The position numbers and the translations under genes were made by a program. Positions 22,925 through 32,960 of a stretch of 64,000 bases of DNA are shown here, piece by piece; the stretch's first letter is position 1; each line of letters begins with the position of its first letter. The stretch spans positions 15,365,789-15,429,788 of the forward strand of contig NC_087062.1 of the NCBI RefSeq assembly GCF_963678635.1, in the 5' to 3' direction. This stretch comes from Symsagittifera roscoffensis (Eukaryota; Xenacoelomorpha; Acoela; Convolutidae). Under the pieces are notes generated by a model. It did not search any database, was not told the origin of the DNA, and saw only the letters and a list, made by a program, of their open reading frames with translations.

Positions 22925-23950
22925 AGTGGAAAGGAACTAGCTAGGGCGTATATTATTTTTCTGAAACTTTTTTCATGCCAATTTTGACCCTTTCAAGAAA
23001 AGTTAATTAAGTTGAAATGTAGTGTCATATCAAAGCTTTATTATTTGTTGCTTTCCGTTTATCTTTAAATTGAAGTTCTTAATGCTAAGTTTTACAATTG
23101 TTCCAACTAGAGTTACAATGATATCAGGCTTATTTTTTAAAAAATTTTCTCGCTTTTTTTCAGGAAACAAATAGCAGGAATTTTCTTGCAGGAATTGTGA
23201 AAAGTTATAAGCTTTTCAATATGGACTTTCCATAAAGTTTTTTTGTTTCTGAACGTTTTTGATGTAATTGATTCGGTTGATTGGAACCCTCTGTGCTAAA
23301 TGTCTTGTACAGCAACTGGCTGAGATATAATTTGTGACTATTTAACAGTTTTTGTTGATTTTTTTGATCCCACAAACAAAACAAAAGAGGAAAAAATTCA
23401 AAATTTTGTTTGGTTTATTTTTTCTCTTAAGACTGGAGACAATTTTTGATCTATTAACTAGCCATTTTTAAAGGAAAAATTCAAATCCTATAAAAACGGT
23501 AATATCTGAGAATAGTTTTAAAAAAACGACGGCTAGTGATTGTATCATAAATTTTCATAATTTCATGTTAATTCTTGGCACGTTAAATTTTAACCTCCAG
23601 AAATGGGCGGAGTGGTACACTCAGCTGCGCACACATTAAAACAAATTGAAAGGCTGAAATGAAACACGAAACAGTTTTTAGAAAAATTGTCGAAGTTTTC
23701 AGAAAAACTTTAACCCAACATCGATCGAGATTGATATTAACCGAACACGCATGAACATAAAAGCCTCCATCGAGTACTTTGTGATATTAGTGATAAAAAG
23801 AATGTAATGATATATTCTTATCTTTTTTAAGCGGCCTGACTAAAAATGCTTCGCTTTCATTTATACCATAGCGGAGAAAAATGCTTCGAATTCATACAAT
23901 TCTCTAGACTATAAAATGTACGAAAATAGCACGAGAAGCATTTTTTCCAG
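22925..23950. repeat. Repeat unit B1 (pair with B2, 29942-31085)
   Basis: Starts with GGAAAGGAACTAGCTAGGGC and ends with a ttttttccag word, collinear with B2. It contains an ACTCAGCTGCGCACA word and ends in aaaatgctt-type words shared with other AT-rich regions. It abuts A2. No coding capacity seen. Confidence 0.8.
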
Positions 23951-25194
23951 TAGTAATCAAAAAGGCTATCAGGATTGAAAGCTGTTTAAAACACTTTGCA
24001 TAGGAAATGAACTGAATTGTTCAAGATTTGTCTTACACAAACGAGATAATGGAAGTATCGAAGTTTTGAGTTTTGGAAAAAAAATTATCGAAGAAACTTT
24101 AAAATTTGAAAATATAATTATTTAGGCGTTGAATCATGTTCCATTCAAATACAGTTCCATTCAAAGGTACAGTTGTTTTGAAAGTTTTCGAATAAACTAT
24201 CCCATGACATGGTTTTGCACACAAAAAATCAAAACATACACTTAAAAAATTTCGAGTACAAAATACGTTTTGTAGATAAAAAGAAAAACACGTTTTTTTT
24301 CGAGCAATTTCAAAATCATATCGAGTCATCAAAAAAATGCTAGTCATACTTTTTCTATATATGGAATTTGTATGGTTAATGTTTTTCATAAATTTTTGTT
24401 TTGTTTTTGACGATATTCCGACCGATTTTCAATACACCAAGTTTATATGTTTTTAGTTTATACACCTCGAACTGTATGATTAAAGTTACTGGTCTATGGA
24501 GGTCGATTGGCGTGAAAAGAGAAGTGGACGTCTCGTTCCCCCTACTCCCTAGATAACTCCCTGAAAGTGTGGAATATATATGCTTTGGGTGGTTTTGTTT
24601 ATTCAGACCGATTTGCTGCATAAAGAGAGTGATCCCTTGATGTCCGCGTGATATCGGAAATGGTATGCACACCACTATGCTAACCTGACTCTATGGTCTC
24701 TCTGAATCGAGTCTAAGTCTCGTCTCGTGTTACACTATTCAGTATTACGAAATCGTTCCAAACTGAATTGATGCAAGCTAATTAGTCGTCCTTATTCCAC
24801 ATTAAGTCAAAATTTGTTTTTCCGGAAACTATTCTAGAAAATTAAAGGGCAGCCGAAACATTCAGAGCTTTGCCCTAATTTCTGAGCAGTCATTTCTCTG
24901 ATATGAGCAAAAAAAAAGAAAAAAAATCCTTATTTTTCCTCTCTTTCTTTGCTAGGTTTTCATGCGCCTTTTGCGTATTGAACTCCACGCTACTTTCACT
25001 GTAAAGCGTTTTATCCGTCGAAAGTAATCGAAGAGACTGATACGGGAAACGGGAGGGGGCAACATTTTCAGTTTAAACTTGCATTGATGCGAGTTTTCTT
25101 GAAACGATTTTTCAAGAGAGCGTTAAGCAAAAGGATGAGCTGTTTCTGATAAATGAGACTGACGAATAATTGAAAATGTCATTTGTTGCAACAG

Positions 25195-25245
25195 GGCTCA
25201 GGCAGTTGAATCAAATCAGGCAGACAACGGAGGCATTCATGATGT
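25195..25245 (+). CDS. Exon 4 of membrane-protein gene (A2 copy): tail linker
   Basis: This 51-base exon lies in repeat unit A2, between acceptor TTGCAACAG and donor GATGT|GTAAGT. It enters and leaves in phase 2. Joined to exon 3 it gives Arg71 then AQAVESNQADNGGIHD (residues 72-87), a polar, flexible linker. The A1 unit holds the homologous block at 19570-19627, which is 58 bases long and does not keep this frame. Exon 4 is separated from exon 3 by over 12 kb, including a BEL/Pao relic and unit A1. Confidence 0.55.
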
Positions 25246-25457
25246 GTAAGTACTGAGGACTGCTGTTATGAGCGAAGGTCAGAATCGTAAAGAAAATATC
25301 AGTAATAAAAAAAATATTCTAATTAGCTTGAAACTTTCAAATTTCAGAGTATTTGGTTCAGTTAGGCTGAAAACACATTGTGAAAACATACTTGTCTGTT
25401 CTGCCCGAGAATAACCATCTAAATTGACGAATAAAGTGCCTATCATTATATTTTTAG

Positions 25458-25614
25458 GCCGGACGCGGGGTATGTACCTTCGGAAATCTACAAAAATCCT
25501 CCCAACGGGCCGAGCAGCGCCAATAGCGAAACACTTGGCAACCACGGTCTAACACTAGAGGGCGGCTTTCAACGGAGTTCTTTTAACTCGGGTCGTGAAC
25601 CCCACCCACAGTAA
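25458..25614 (+). CDS. Exon 5 of membrane-protein gene (A2 copy): tyrosine-containing cytoplasmic tail and stop
   Basis: The acceptor is TATATTTTTAG, and the phase matches exon 4 (Val88 spans the junction). The 51 codons encode residues 89-139 and end at TAA 25612-25614. The tail is Pro/Ser/Gly/Asn-rich and contains PDAGYVPSEIYKNPPNG with Tyr93 and Tyr99. IYKNP fits the Y-x-N consensus known for Grb2-type SH2 binding, which is only a sequence match. Its G+C is far higher than that of the flanking intron, typical of a real exon here. AATAAA at 26040-26045 may be the polyadenylation signal. The homologous A1 exon (19829-20021) is diverged but still open, which supports coding. A minus-strand frame over this exon (25545-25279) is a shadow. 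Confidence 0.68.
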
Positions 25615-26039
25615 CTACCGTCCATTTGAATCGGGCCATTCGGAATAAACTTGGTCCATTCGAATTAAATTGATTCTGATTATAATGATTATCATAAATA
25701 CAGCAGATATCAACATTATAGAGAATCATGTAAACAACAGGTTTGGATCAGAATTTAGTTAGTTTGAAATTTGATTATAGCGAAACTGGACTCATGTTGG
25801 TTACAAAAGCTTTGAAAATATATAAAATGACATTGTTTTTGAGAACAAGAGTTAATAATCTGTCTTGTCTTCTCCCAACTTGTGACAAAAAATTTATTCA
25901 GCGACATATTCCTGTTTTTCAGAAAAGTCTTTAATAATTTTTTCTAACAGCTGAAAGAACTTAATGTCGGGACTAATCTTTTACCAGACCAAATTTTTAT
26001 CATCAAAATCAAAAAATGAGTCGTTTAGCAGACCAATGT

Positions 26040-26045
26040 AATAAA
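26040..26045 (+). terminator. Candidate polyadenylation signal, A2 tail
   Basis: AATAAA 426 bases after the A2 stop codon, in the equivalent position to the one in A1. Confidence 0.35.
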
Positions 26046-26857
26046 ACTGATCCATAATTGGTTGACAGACGTAAGAACACGCTCACTTTTTGGTCAACCT
26101 TTCCTATATCAAACGATTTGTCAACAGAACTGCAAACTACAGAACCATAATAGTCTAATTTAGCGGCAAAACACAAAGTTTACGCGCGCAATAACACTCG
26201 TATCGCATGTTTGCGCAGCCGAGCATGCAATCGCTAGTCACCAATACAGTGCCAAGAATTAAAGATATTTGATGTATTTCAGTTCTGTTTGCAAATTGTT
26301 GACAATTTTCTTGAATACCGTTTTGATTTTGAGCAAAACCGAGAAGAAAATTCAAACTTGTTCAGAAATAATTAAGACGCCTTGGGGAATTTTTGTTTGT
26401 TCAAAAGCGGCATCAATTAATGTGACCATTTTTGATTTTCAACTTCCAATGACTTGAAGCATTTCTTTCACGAACTACATTTTCTTTTTTGGCCCTGTTG
26501 TAGGTCGGCACTGTTGTTCTGCCCCGTTTTAAGTTAGTGGTCTGACTTGCTTTTTTCTCTGAGTCTGCTAAAAGGTTGGTCTGCTAACCGGTCTGCTAAA
26601 ATCCTTAGCACCGTTAATGCCGTTAATGCCGTTTGCTGAACTATTAAATTATTCTACTCTTGTGCTCATTTTGTTAAATTTCGACATGTTTACAAGTTAT
26701 GATTTGCCGTGGTGGGTATTCACAAGTACCAAAATGAAAAGTCAGTCCCATTTGTACTAAAATAAAAAATCAAAAATTGAGTTATAAAAAAATAAATCAT
26801 TTGACCAAAGGCTACTAAGCCGACTATTTCAAGCTTTTGGCTTTAAGTCACCAATAG

Positions 26858-26889
26858 GCGCGCTATGCGCGCATCGCCGTTTTGCCGCG
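26858..26889. repeat. GC-rich hairpin in A2
   Basis: GCGCGC-TAT-GCGCGC is perfect at 26858-26872, better paired than its A1 counterpart. The second stem is degraded here. Confidence 0.7.
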
Positions 26890-28376
26890 ATAAACGGCTT
26901 TGAATTTTTTATAGAGTCCCACTGTCTATTGGGCAGCTTGCTACACTTTGGCCGGCTGAGGTGGTCACTATTCCGCGGTTTAGTTTTCTGCTAATTGAAC
27001 AGTAGTAAATTAACTTATTTATTCTTTCTATTACAATTCAACGAATCAGAAAATGAATTGAGTAAGTTTGGTACAAATGAGACCAGTTTTTATTTTGGAA
27101 CAAAGGGACTTCACTATTTGCCATGATTGACCAAATTGAGATAAATAAAACGTGCAAAATTTCCAACTCTTGATATCGTGAAGCAAATGAGGCGAATTAA
27201 TTTGCCTCAGACATCATTCAAAATTGAACCGAGACACGCTAATTGGACCAAACTTAGTGATAATGCATGCATCTTTTATCGCGTTTTAGCATAATTTGAG
27301 TGTAGGGGAATAGTTTTTCCTATAATGAATTATTTTTAGAAAATTGAAGTTGCAACTTAAAAATGCAGTTGAAACATTCGAGGCTTGACTCAAATTTGGA
27401 TTGAAGGTGAAAGTTATGAAATACAGCAAGGCCCAAGAAAGATCTAAGGCGATTCAATATCAAAAATACTCATCTACTCGTTTAAGGATTTTTGCATGAC
27501 ATCTATGTTTGGGGGAAAAAATTTCAAATTTTCAGCGAGACAGAATTTTGAAAAAATTAGTTTTTCTGTTCAATGCCCCACTGATTGACTGTAGATTTGC
27601 TGTCCGCAAAACTAACTGCGCAGCCGGAAACTTGTTTCCGTCGATTTCATAACACTAACAACGGTCTCAGGCACTAAGAATTTAAAAAATTTTGAACGAA
27701 ATAGATCAAGAAAAATTTGACGAAACCGACCCGTTGATAAAAAACGGCCTAATAAAATCCAATTTTTAAATCCAAAAAATCACTTTCTAGAAAGGAATTT
27801 TGTTCCAATTAAATATTTCTTAACAACTATTAAAATACTTTTTTACATAATTTCAAATTGCGTACTTTTTGACAGTTATTCGGGCGAGAAGTCAAATTTT
27901 TTATCATTGGTTCCACTCATGGAAACATTCAATCGCGGGGAATCACAATCTTAAACATCTGGCAACATAACTCGGAGGTTAATTCTTGAAGCATGTTGAA
28001 TGATTGTTGATGCATTGATCAAGACATGTTCAGTTTCAAATTCAGCTGTTGTAAACTTCACGAAAACCAACTAATTGAAATTCCAATAACGTGTTTTCAA
28101 AATAACAATAAAAAATTCAGCTAAACGCAAGAAGATAGTTTTTGCAATAATTGATTGCAACTTTTTTTTCAAGAATTTGGTAGAAGTATAATGCTGATTT
28201 AATATCCGGTCAAACGAACAAAATTGGAAACTTCAAAAGCATTTTCTCAAATTGGGTTGAAATTGATGTAAAATTGATTGGAAATGTGATCGGAATAAAG
28301 CAAGCTAAAAGTTTATCAAATTATCATGATGCAATTTGTTTTGCGAAATTCGGAACCAAAGTTCTATTCCACAAAT

Positions 28377-28576
28377 NNNNNNNNNNNNNNNNNNNNNNNN
28401 NNNNNNNNNNNNNNNNNNNNNNNNNNNNNNNNNNNNNNNNNNNNNNNNNNNNNNNNNNNNNNNNNNNNNNNNNNNNNNNNNNNNNNNNNNNNNNNNNNNN
28501 NNNNNNNNNNNNNNNNNNNNNNNNNNNNNNNNNNNNNNNNNNNNNNNNNNNNNNNNNNNNNNNNNNNNNNNNNNNN
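28377..28576. other. Assembly gap (200 N)
   Basis: A run of exactly 200 unknown bases, a typical placeholder length, so the true distance is unknown. Frames reported across it are meaningless. Confidence 0.98.
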
Positions 28577-28760
28577 TTTTAAATATATCAATACTTTATA
28601 AGATGTTGTTGTTTGAAGTCTGACTTTATGTTTTCTCGCTCACGTGAGTTAGTGTTTTTATATGAGATGTGAGAACATTTGAAATATATCAATACTTTAT
28701 AAGATGTTGTTGTTTGAAGTCTGACTTTATGTTTTCTCGCTCAAGTGAGTTAGCGTTTTT
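28577..28760. repeat. 101-base tandem duplication beside the gap
   Basis: The segment starting aaatatatcaatac at 28581 recurs at 28682, nearly identical through the word gtttttat near 28761. More copies may lie in the unsequenced gap. Confidence 0.85.
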
Positions 28761-28779
28761 ATAGCTTGTCTGAATGCAG

Positions 28780-28852
28780 AAACTGAAAACGATTTGGCTT
28801 TAGACGCCACTCTCAAAAATGAAATGGATCTAGCTGCTGTCCCGGCAATTTT
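28780..28852 (+). CDS. Orphan exon-like block, acidic peptide
   Basis: Between the acceptor CTGAATGCAG and donor ATTTT|GTAAGT lies a 73-base block with only one open frame, reading TENDLALDATLKNEMDLAAV then PAI. It enters in phase 1 and leaves in phase 2, like exon 3 of the upstream gene. It lies after that gene's stop codon, so it more likely belongs to another gene whose other exons I could not find. Read through, the frame stops at once at TAA. The peptide is acidic and helical-looking. No family recognised. Confidence 0.35.
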
Positions 28853-28899
28853 GTAAGTTGTTTTTTCGGCGAGGCTACCCCTTGGTACTGTGCCATCAA

Positions 28900-29941
28900 A
28901 AATAGGACAAGGTATTTGGGGATTTTTCAAAAAATACGACCGAAAAATTGTCAGTTTTACCAGTTTTTTTTACAACAAGCTCATTAAATCAGAAACAAGC
29001 CAGCGCAAATTTTATCTGGCTTCCAACGCTCTACTAGTTATTTCGATAGAAAGGATAAAACTGAGCCCTTCAAGCTTGCCAAATTGAGCTCAGAGTGTCT
29101 TCAAAAACAAAACAAATTGCCAAATAAACTTTTACACCGATAAACAAACAAAACCAAGTTTTTCGCCCAAAAACAATCAAAACAAAAAACAAAGGGTTGC
29201 CATACAACGCTAAGAAGTCGCATAGCTTTACCAACCCAAACAATCATCGGCGTGTAATTCAAAGTGAAGAAAGCTCAAAGAGGACTGAAAAACTACAACC
29301 AAGAATTAGTGAAAACTATCAGTTTTCAAAAGAAAAGATCATGAGGTTAAAAACATACTAGCGCATTTTAAAACGTAGTTTCAACGCAATATTCTTAGGC
29401 TCAATCAAATGGGTAAGGATGTCTTCAATTTGAAAAAAAATTACCAAATGAAACTTATCACCGATAAACCGATAAACAGTCAAAACACATTTTTCGCGCA
29501 AGAAAATTGAAACCAAAAAAATGCTGCAAAACGACGCTAAAATACTCTCAAAACCTTCATCAAACCAAACAGTTATCAGAGTGCATTTTAAACAGATGGA
29601 AAAACGAAAAAGTTAAAACTATCCATTTTCTAAAGAGAAACTGCTGACTTCAAAATCACACCAGCGCAACCTCGATTTTGATTTCAACGCTCAGCTAAAA
29701 AAGTCATTGAACTGGGTCAAATTGAGAACTTCAGAAAGGTTACTGACAATAAGTTGTACTAAAAATTGAAAAACCTATACCAAAAAGAAGTTTTTCACCG
29801 ATGAACGCACAAAAAACACATTGTTTGCGCGGGAAAAACAACACAGAGCATGAAGGCTTCTGGACATCTGTAGCAAATTGTCTAGATTACTAAACCAAAC
29901 TAGCATCGGCGTGTATTTCAAACCGATGAGAACTGAAAAAG
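28900..29941. repeat. Degenerate satellite, 0.3-0.36 kb units, left part
   Basis: About three units, recognised by ordered words: accgataaac, aaaacacgtttttcgcc-like, aatgctgcc-like, ggcgtgta-tttcaaa, gaaaactatcagttttc and accagcgcaa. Anchor copies of the actatcagttttc word lie near 29310 and 29615. A short unrelated frame (28890-29087) overlaps the start. The array is cut by unit B2 at 29942 and resumes at 36768. Confidence 0.75.
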
Positions 29942-31085
29942 TCTAGTAGAAAGGAACTAGCTAGGGCGTAAATTCGTTTTTCTGAAGCTTTTTTTTCATA
30001 CCAACTTTGACTAATTCAAAAATAGGTAACAAACATATACTGTGGTATCATGTCAAAGCTTTATTATTTTTTTGTTGAGTTATCTAGCGTCGAAAAAAAA
30101 ATAGTCGGGTTTTCGATTTTTTTCAGACTGACCAATGTTAATTTGAAGTTCTTAATGTTATTTTTTAACATTGTTTCAACTAGACCTACAAAACTTTTAG
30201 GCTATTTTTTTCTTATTCAGTCGCCGTTTTCAGGAAACAAATTTTGCAGGATTTTTTTCGCAGGAATTGTGAAATTTTATAATTACTTTTTTGGGTTTTT
30301 TCTTATAGTTTCTGAACGCTTTTATTCAAATCATTTTGGTCAATTGGAATCCTCCGTGCTAATTGTCTTGTACAGCAACTGGCTTTGTTTTAAATTGTGT
30401 TTATTTAACAGTTTTTGTTCGATTTTTTTTATTCGACAAACAAAACAATAATTCTGTATATTGTATTTTTCTTCTTAAGACTTGATACAATTTTGGATCT
30501 ATTAACTCACCATTTTTTAAAAGAAAACTTCAAATCATATGTAAATGACGATATCTGAGAAGGGCTTAAAAAGTACGGCTAGTGGTTGAATGATAACTTT
30601 TTTCGTAATTTCATGTTGATTCTGGGCGTCTCAAATTTTAACCTCCTTGAGTGGACGGAGTATTGAACTCAGCTGCGCACAGATTTGAAAAAAAAATGAA
30701 TGGCTGAAGTGAAAAACGATAACATTTTAAAATAATTTGTCGCAATTTTTCATAAAACTTCTTACCCATCATCAACAGTGATTGATATTAACCGAACACC
30801 CATTAACATAATAGACTCCATCGAGTATTTTGTGACATTGCATAATTGAAATATGTAAAAACATCCAATTCTAAATCTTTGTCTATACTGCTCTTTCAGT
30901 TCAAATTTTTAAATAAAGATTACAATGAGTTATTCTTATTTTTTTAAAAAATCCTGGTTGACTAAAAATGCTTCAGTTTCATAAAATTTATAGGATGTCA
31001 TAGGTTTAAAAAATGCTTCACTTTCATACAGTTTCATAGATCATAAAAATGTACAAAATTAGCACGACACGCTTTTTTCCAGCAG
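29942..31085. repeat. Repeat unit B2 (pair with B1)
   Basis: Starts AGAAAGGAACTAGCTAGGGC and is collinear with B1, with moderate divergence, including the ACTCAGCTGCGCACA word. The 133-codon frame at 30050-30451 is F/L-rich and not conserved in B1, so it is not a gene. Confidence 0.8.
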
Positions 31086-31300
31086 TGAAATTGGACGAGT
31101 AGCTATTTTTTCCATTAAAGGAATTGTATAAAAAGTATTTTGCTCATCAATGGAATTGTATGACTAACATTTTTCCATGAGGGGAATTGTATTATTAGCA
31201 ATTTTTCTGTTCAATAGATTTGCATGACTACCCATTTTTCTATTAAATGGAACTGTATGCTAAAGCATTTTTTTCTTAGTAAAACTTGATTCACTAGCAG
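31086..31300. repeat. Degenerate roughly 50-base tandem repeats
   Basis: Repeats of the form (t)ggaattgtatgactaacatt interspersed with tttttccat words, four to five units. Related words occur near 18740, 24350 and 47930-48960. Confidence 0.5.
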
Positions 31301-31404
31301 TTTTCTATTTTTTTTTGCTGAAGTTGAGGTTCCATCAACTTAAAAACACACCCATAAAGTCTCCAGAAAATTGAGACAGCTGAAAATTCCTTAGGCTAAT
31401 CCGA

Positions 31405-31830
31405 ATGGTACAGCAGTGCGGTAAATTTTTCAAACCACACTGCTCAATTTTTGCACCTGTCAGTTGTTACAAGACTTGGAAATGTGGTATCGTTGATATA
31501 GCATGCACAGGTAGCATTTGTGGAGCAGTGTGGTATGAAATGTATTTGAACAACCTGCCAAAACAGTTCCAGAATCCAACAACACGAGACTCAGAAACTC
31601 AGATATTTTTTGGTAATTTAGAGACAAAAAGCGTCACTCAAAGTTCTCCTACAGGCACAAATTGCTGGTGTAAAGTGTACGATTGAAACTGAGGCTGTCG
31701 AAGGAATTTCACCACCGTTGATTAGCAAAAAGTCTTTGAAGAAAGCTTATTTCAAGCTAGACACAAACACAGATGAAAGCATTTTCTTTGGTCGCAGAAG
31801 ACAAACTGAAACTGAAAACGACTAGATCTG
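31405..31830 (+). pseudogene. copia-type aspartic protease relic
   Basis: Starts at ATG 31405 and reads KCGIVDIACTGSICGAVWYE, the active-site loop of the copia-like protease family whose usual form is DTACTGS. Here the Thr after the catalytic Asp is Ile. After a frame change the flap and end of the domain follow (KCTIETEAVEGISPP, ISKKSLKKAYFKLD, IFFGR) until a stop near 31826. Confidence 0.7.
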
Positions 31831-31937
31831 GGCACTATATTGTATCCCTGATACCATAATTGTTTGAATGAGGAGACTCGTTGGCTTTACTGGCAGCTAA
31901 TTTGCGTTAAAACGGTCTTTCTGGTTTTCAAATTAAG

Positions 31938-32144
31938 ATGTGGCACCGGCAATTTAGGCATTGTACCTCTGAAAATCTGAAAGGCGCTGATATTCACTTT
32001 GAGCAGAAAGATCTAACCGATTGTATCGACAAGTGCGAAGTTTGTCGTATGCGCTTGTTATCTGATCGGAAACCAATTGTCAGTTTTTTTGGCGACGTCA
32101 TACAACCAAGTCCTTCCTTTGGTCTTGACGTATCTGACCAATAA
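31938..32144 (+). pseudogene. GAG-pre-integrase zinc domain relic
   Basis: The frame reads MWHRQFRHCTSENLKGADIH then CIDKCEVCRMRLL. The W-H-x4-H and C-x2-C residues are those of the integrase N-terminal zinc domain of copia elements. It continues into the start of the core (PSFGLDVSDQ) and stops at 32142-32144. Confidence 0.7.
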
Positions 32145-32583
32145 GACGTGTCTCTTGCGGTTCTCGAGGTATAGCGTTTGTGTAATTGTCAAAGATAAAT
32201 GTGCCAATAATGTCATTGAAGCTTTTCTCAAGAGTTGGATCTCAAAATTTGGGGCTCCTCGCAGTGGAATTCTGACCAATAATGGAAGAGAATACAACAA
32301 CTTGCAGTTTCGTGATCTGTGCGAAGAATTGGACTTGAAAATGCTAACTACGGCTGCTTATTGTCCGTTTAGCTATGGCACATGTGAACGCGGTAAAGCA
32401 ATTGTTAAGAGTGTTTTCCATAAATTGCGATTAAAATTTCCGAAGTTTTCGGTACAAACCATTCTTATGCGTGTATGGCGAAAAACAACCTCTATAATCA
32501 CCTCGACTTCACACCTTCCCAGATCGCCATGGGAAGAAACCCTAAAGTTGCCTGTACACTTCCGCGTGGGCTACCAGGTTTGA
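32077..32583 (+). pseudogene. copia integrase core relic (DDE mutated)
   Basis: A 168-codon frame contains RFSRYSVCVIVKDK, GILTNNGREYNNLQFRDLCE, TTAAYCPFSYGTCERGKA and a basic helix. These match the rve core (D.FSRY, TDNG.EF, ..YSP..NG.CER.N). The second catalytic Asp is Asn here (TNNG), while the catalytic Glu in CER is kept. The first Asp lies around a frame break. The C-terminal part continues in another frame at 32475. Confidence 0.72.
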
Positions 32584-32915
32584 AGGAGAGTACAATTTCT
32601 CAAGCTATTGCTGAGCACATAAACCTGATTTCGTCAACAAGGCGTGAGTTTTTCAAAGCAGAGAACTGTGGAAATGTAAAACGAGCTTTAAGACACAACG
32701 CGAGGAGTGTCTCTGTGACTTTTGATACAGGAGACAGCGTCTTGTAGAACCGCGACAAGAAATGGCACCGCCCTGCGCATGTCATTGGAACAGACAACAA
32801 GATATTTTTCTTGGGACATGGCGGAGAAGTTACTCATGCACATCAAACAGACATGCGACATGAAACTAGCTCACAATTTGCATTGATTGACGTTGTCAGC
32901 GAGCCTCAATATTAG
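32475..32915 (+). pseudogene. copia integrase C-terminal part (relic)
   Basis: The frame 32475-32747 reads MAKNNLYNHLDFTPSQIAMG, then RNPKVACTLPRGLPGL, and ends GDSVL with a stop. The reading continues past the stop as KWHRPAHVIGTDNKIFFLG and HGGEVTHAHQTDMR, the WHGP..VIG.D...VRHGG..VRVH pattern found at the integrase end in this copia group. Confidence 0.65.
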
Positions 32916-32960
32916 AGTTTTCGCTGGTATGAGAAACAAACCAGCGCAAATTTATCTCGT

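Larger units (their letters stand above)
23953..28157. repeat. Repeat unit A2 (pair with A1)
   Basis: Second copy of the 4.2 kb segment. It holds exons 4 and 5 of the membrane-protein gene, a D-family fragment (about 24750-24912), a GC-rich hairpin at 26858-26872 and a small insertion near 26917-26970 absent from A1. Confidence 0.9.
31405..32915 (+). mobile_element. Ty1/copia-type retrotransposon relic (protease to integrase)
   Basis: The domain order protease, GAG-pre-integrase, integrase matches Ty1/copia elements, where integrase precedes RT. Reading frames change several times and stops occur (for example a TAG near 31826). No RT or LTR is present, so this is a truncated, dead copy. It sits inside the interrupted satellite, next to unit B2. 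Confidence 0.75.

Noticed and set aside
28274-28623. Frames spanning the N run
   Set aside because: They consist mostly of unknown bases.
30050-30451. 133-codon frame in unit B2
   Set aside because: Phe/Leu/Ser-rich, as expected for T-rich DNA, and not kept in unit B1.
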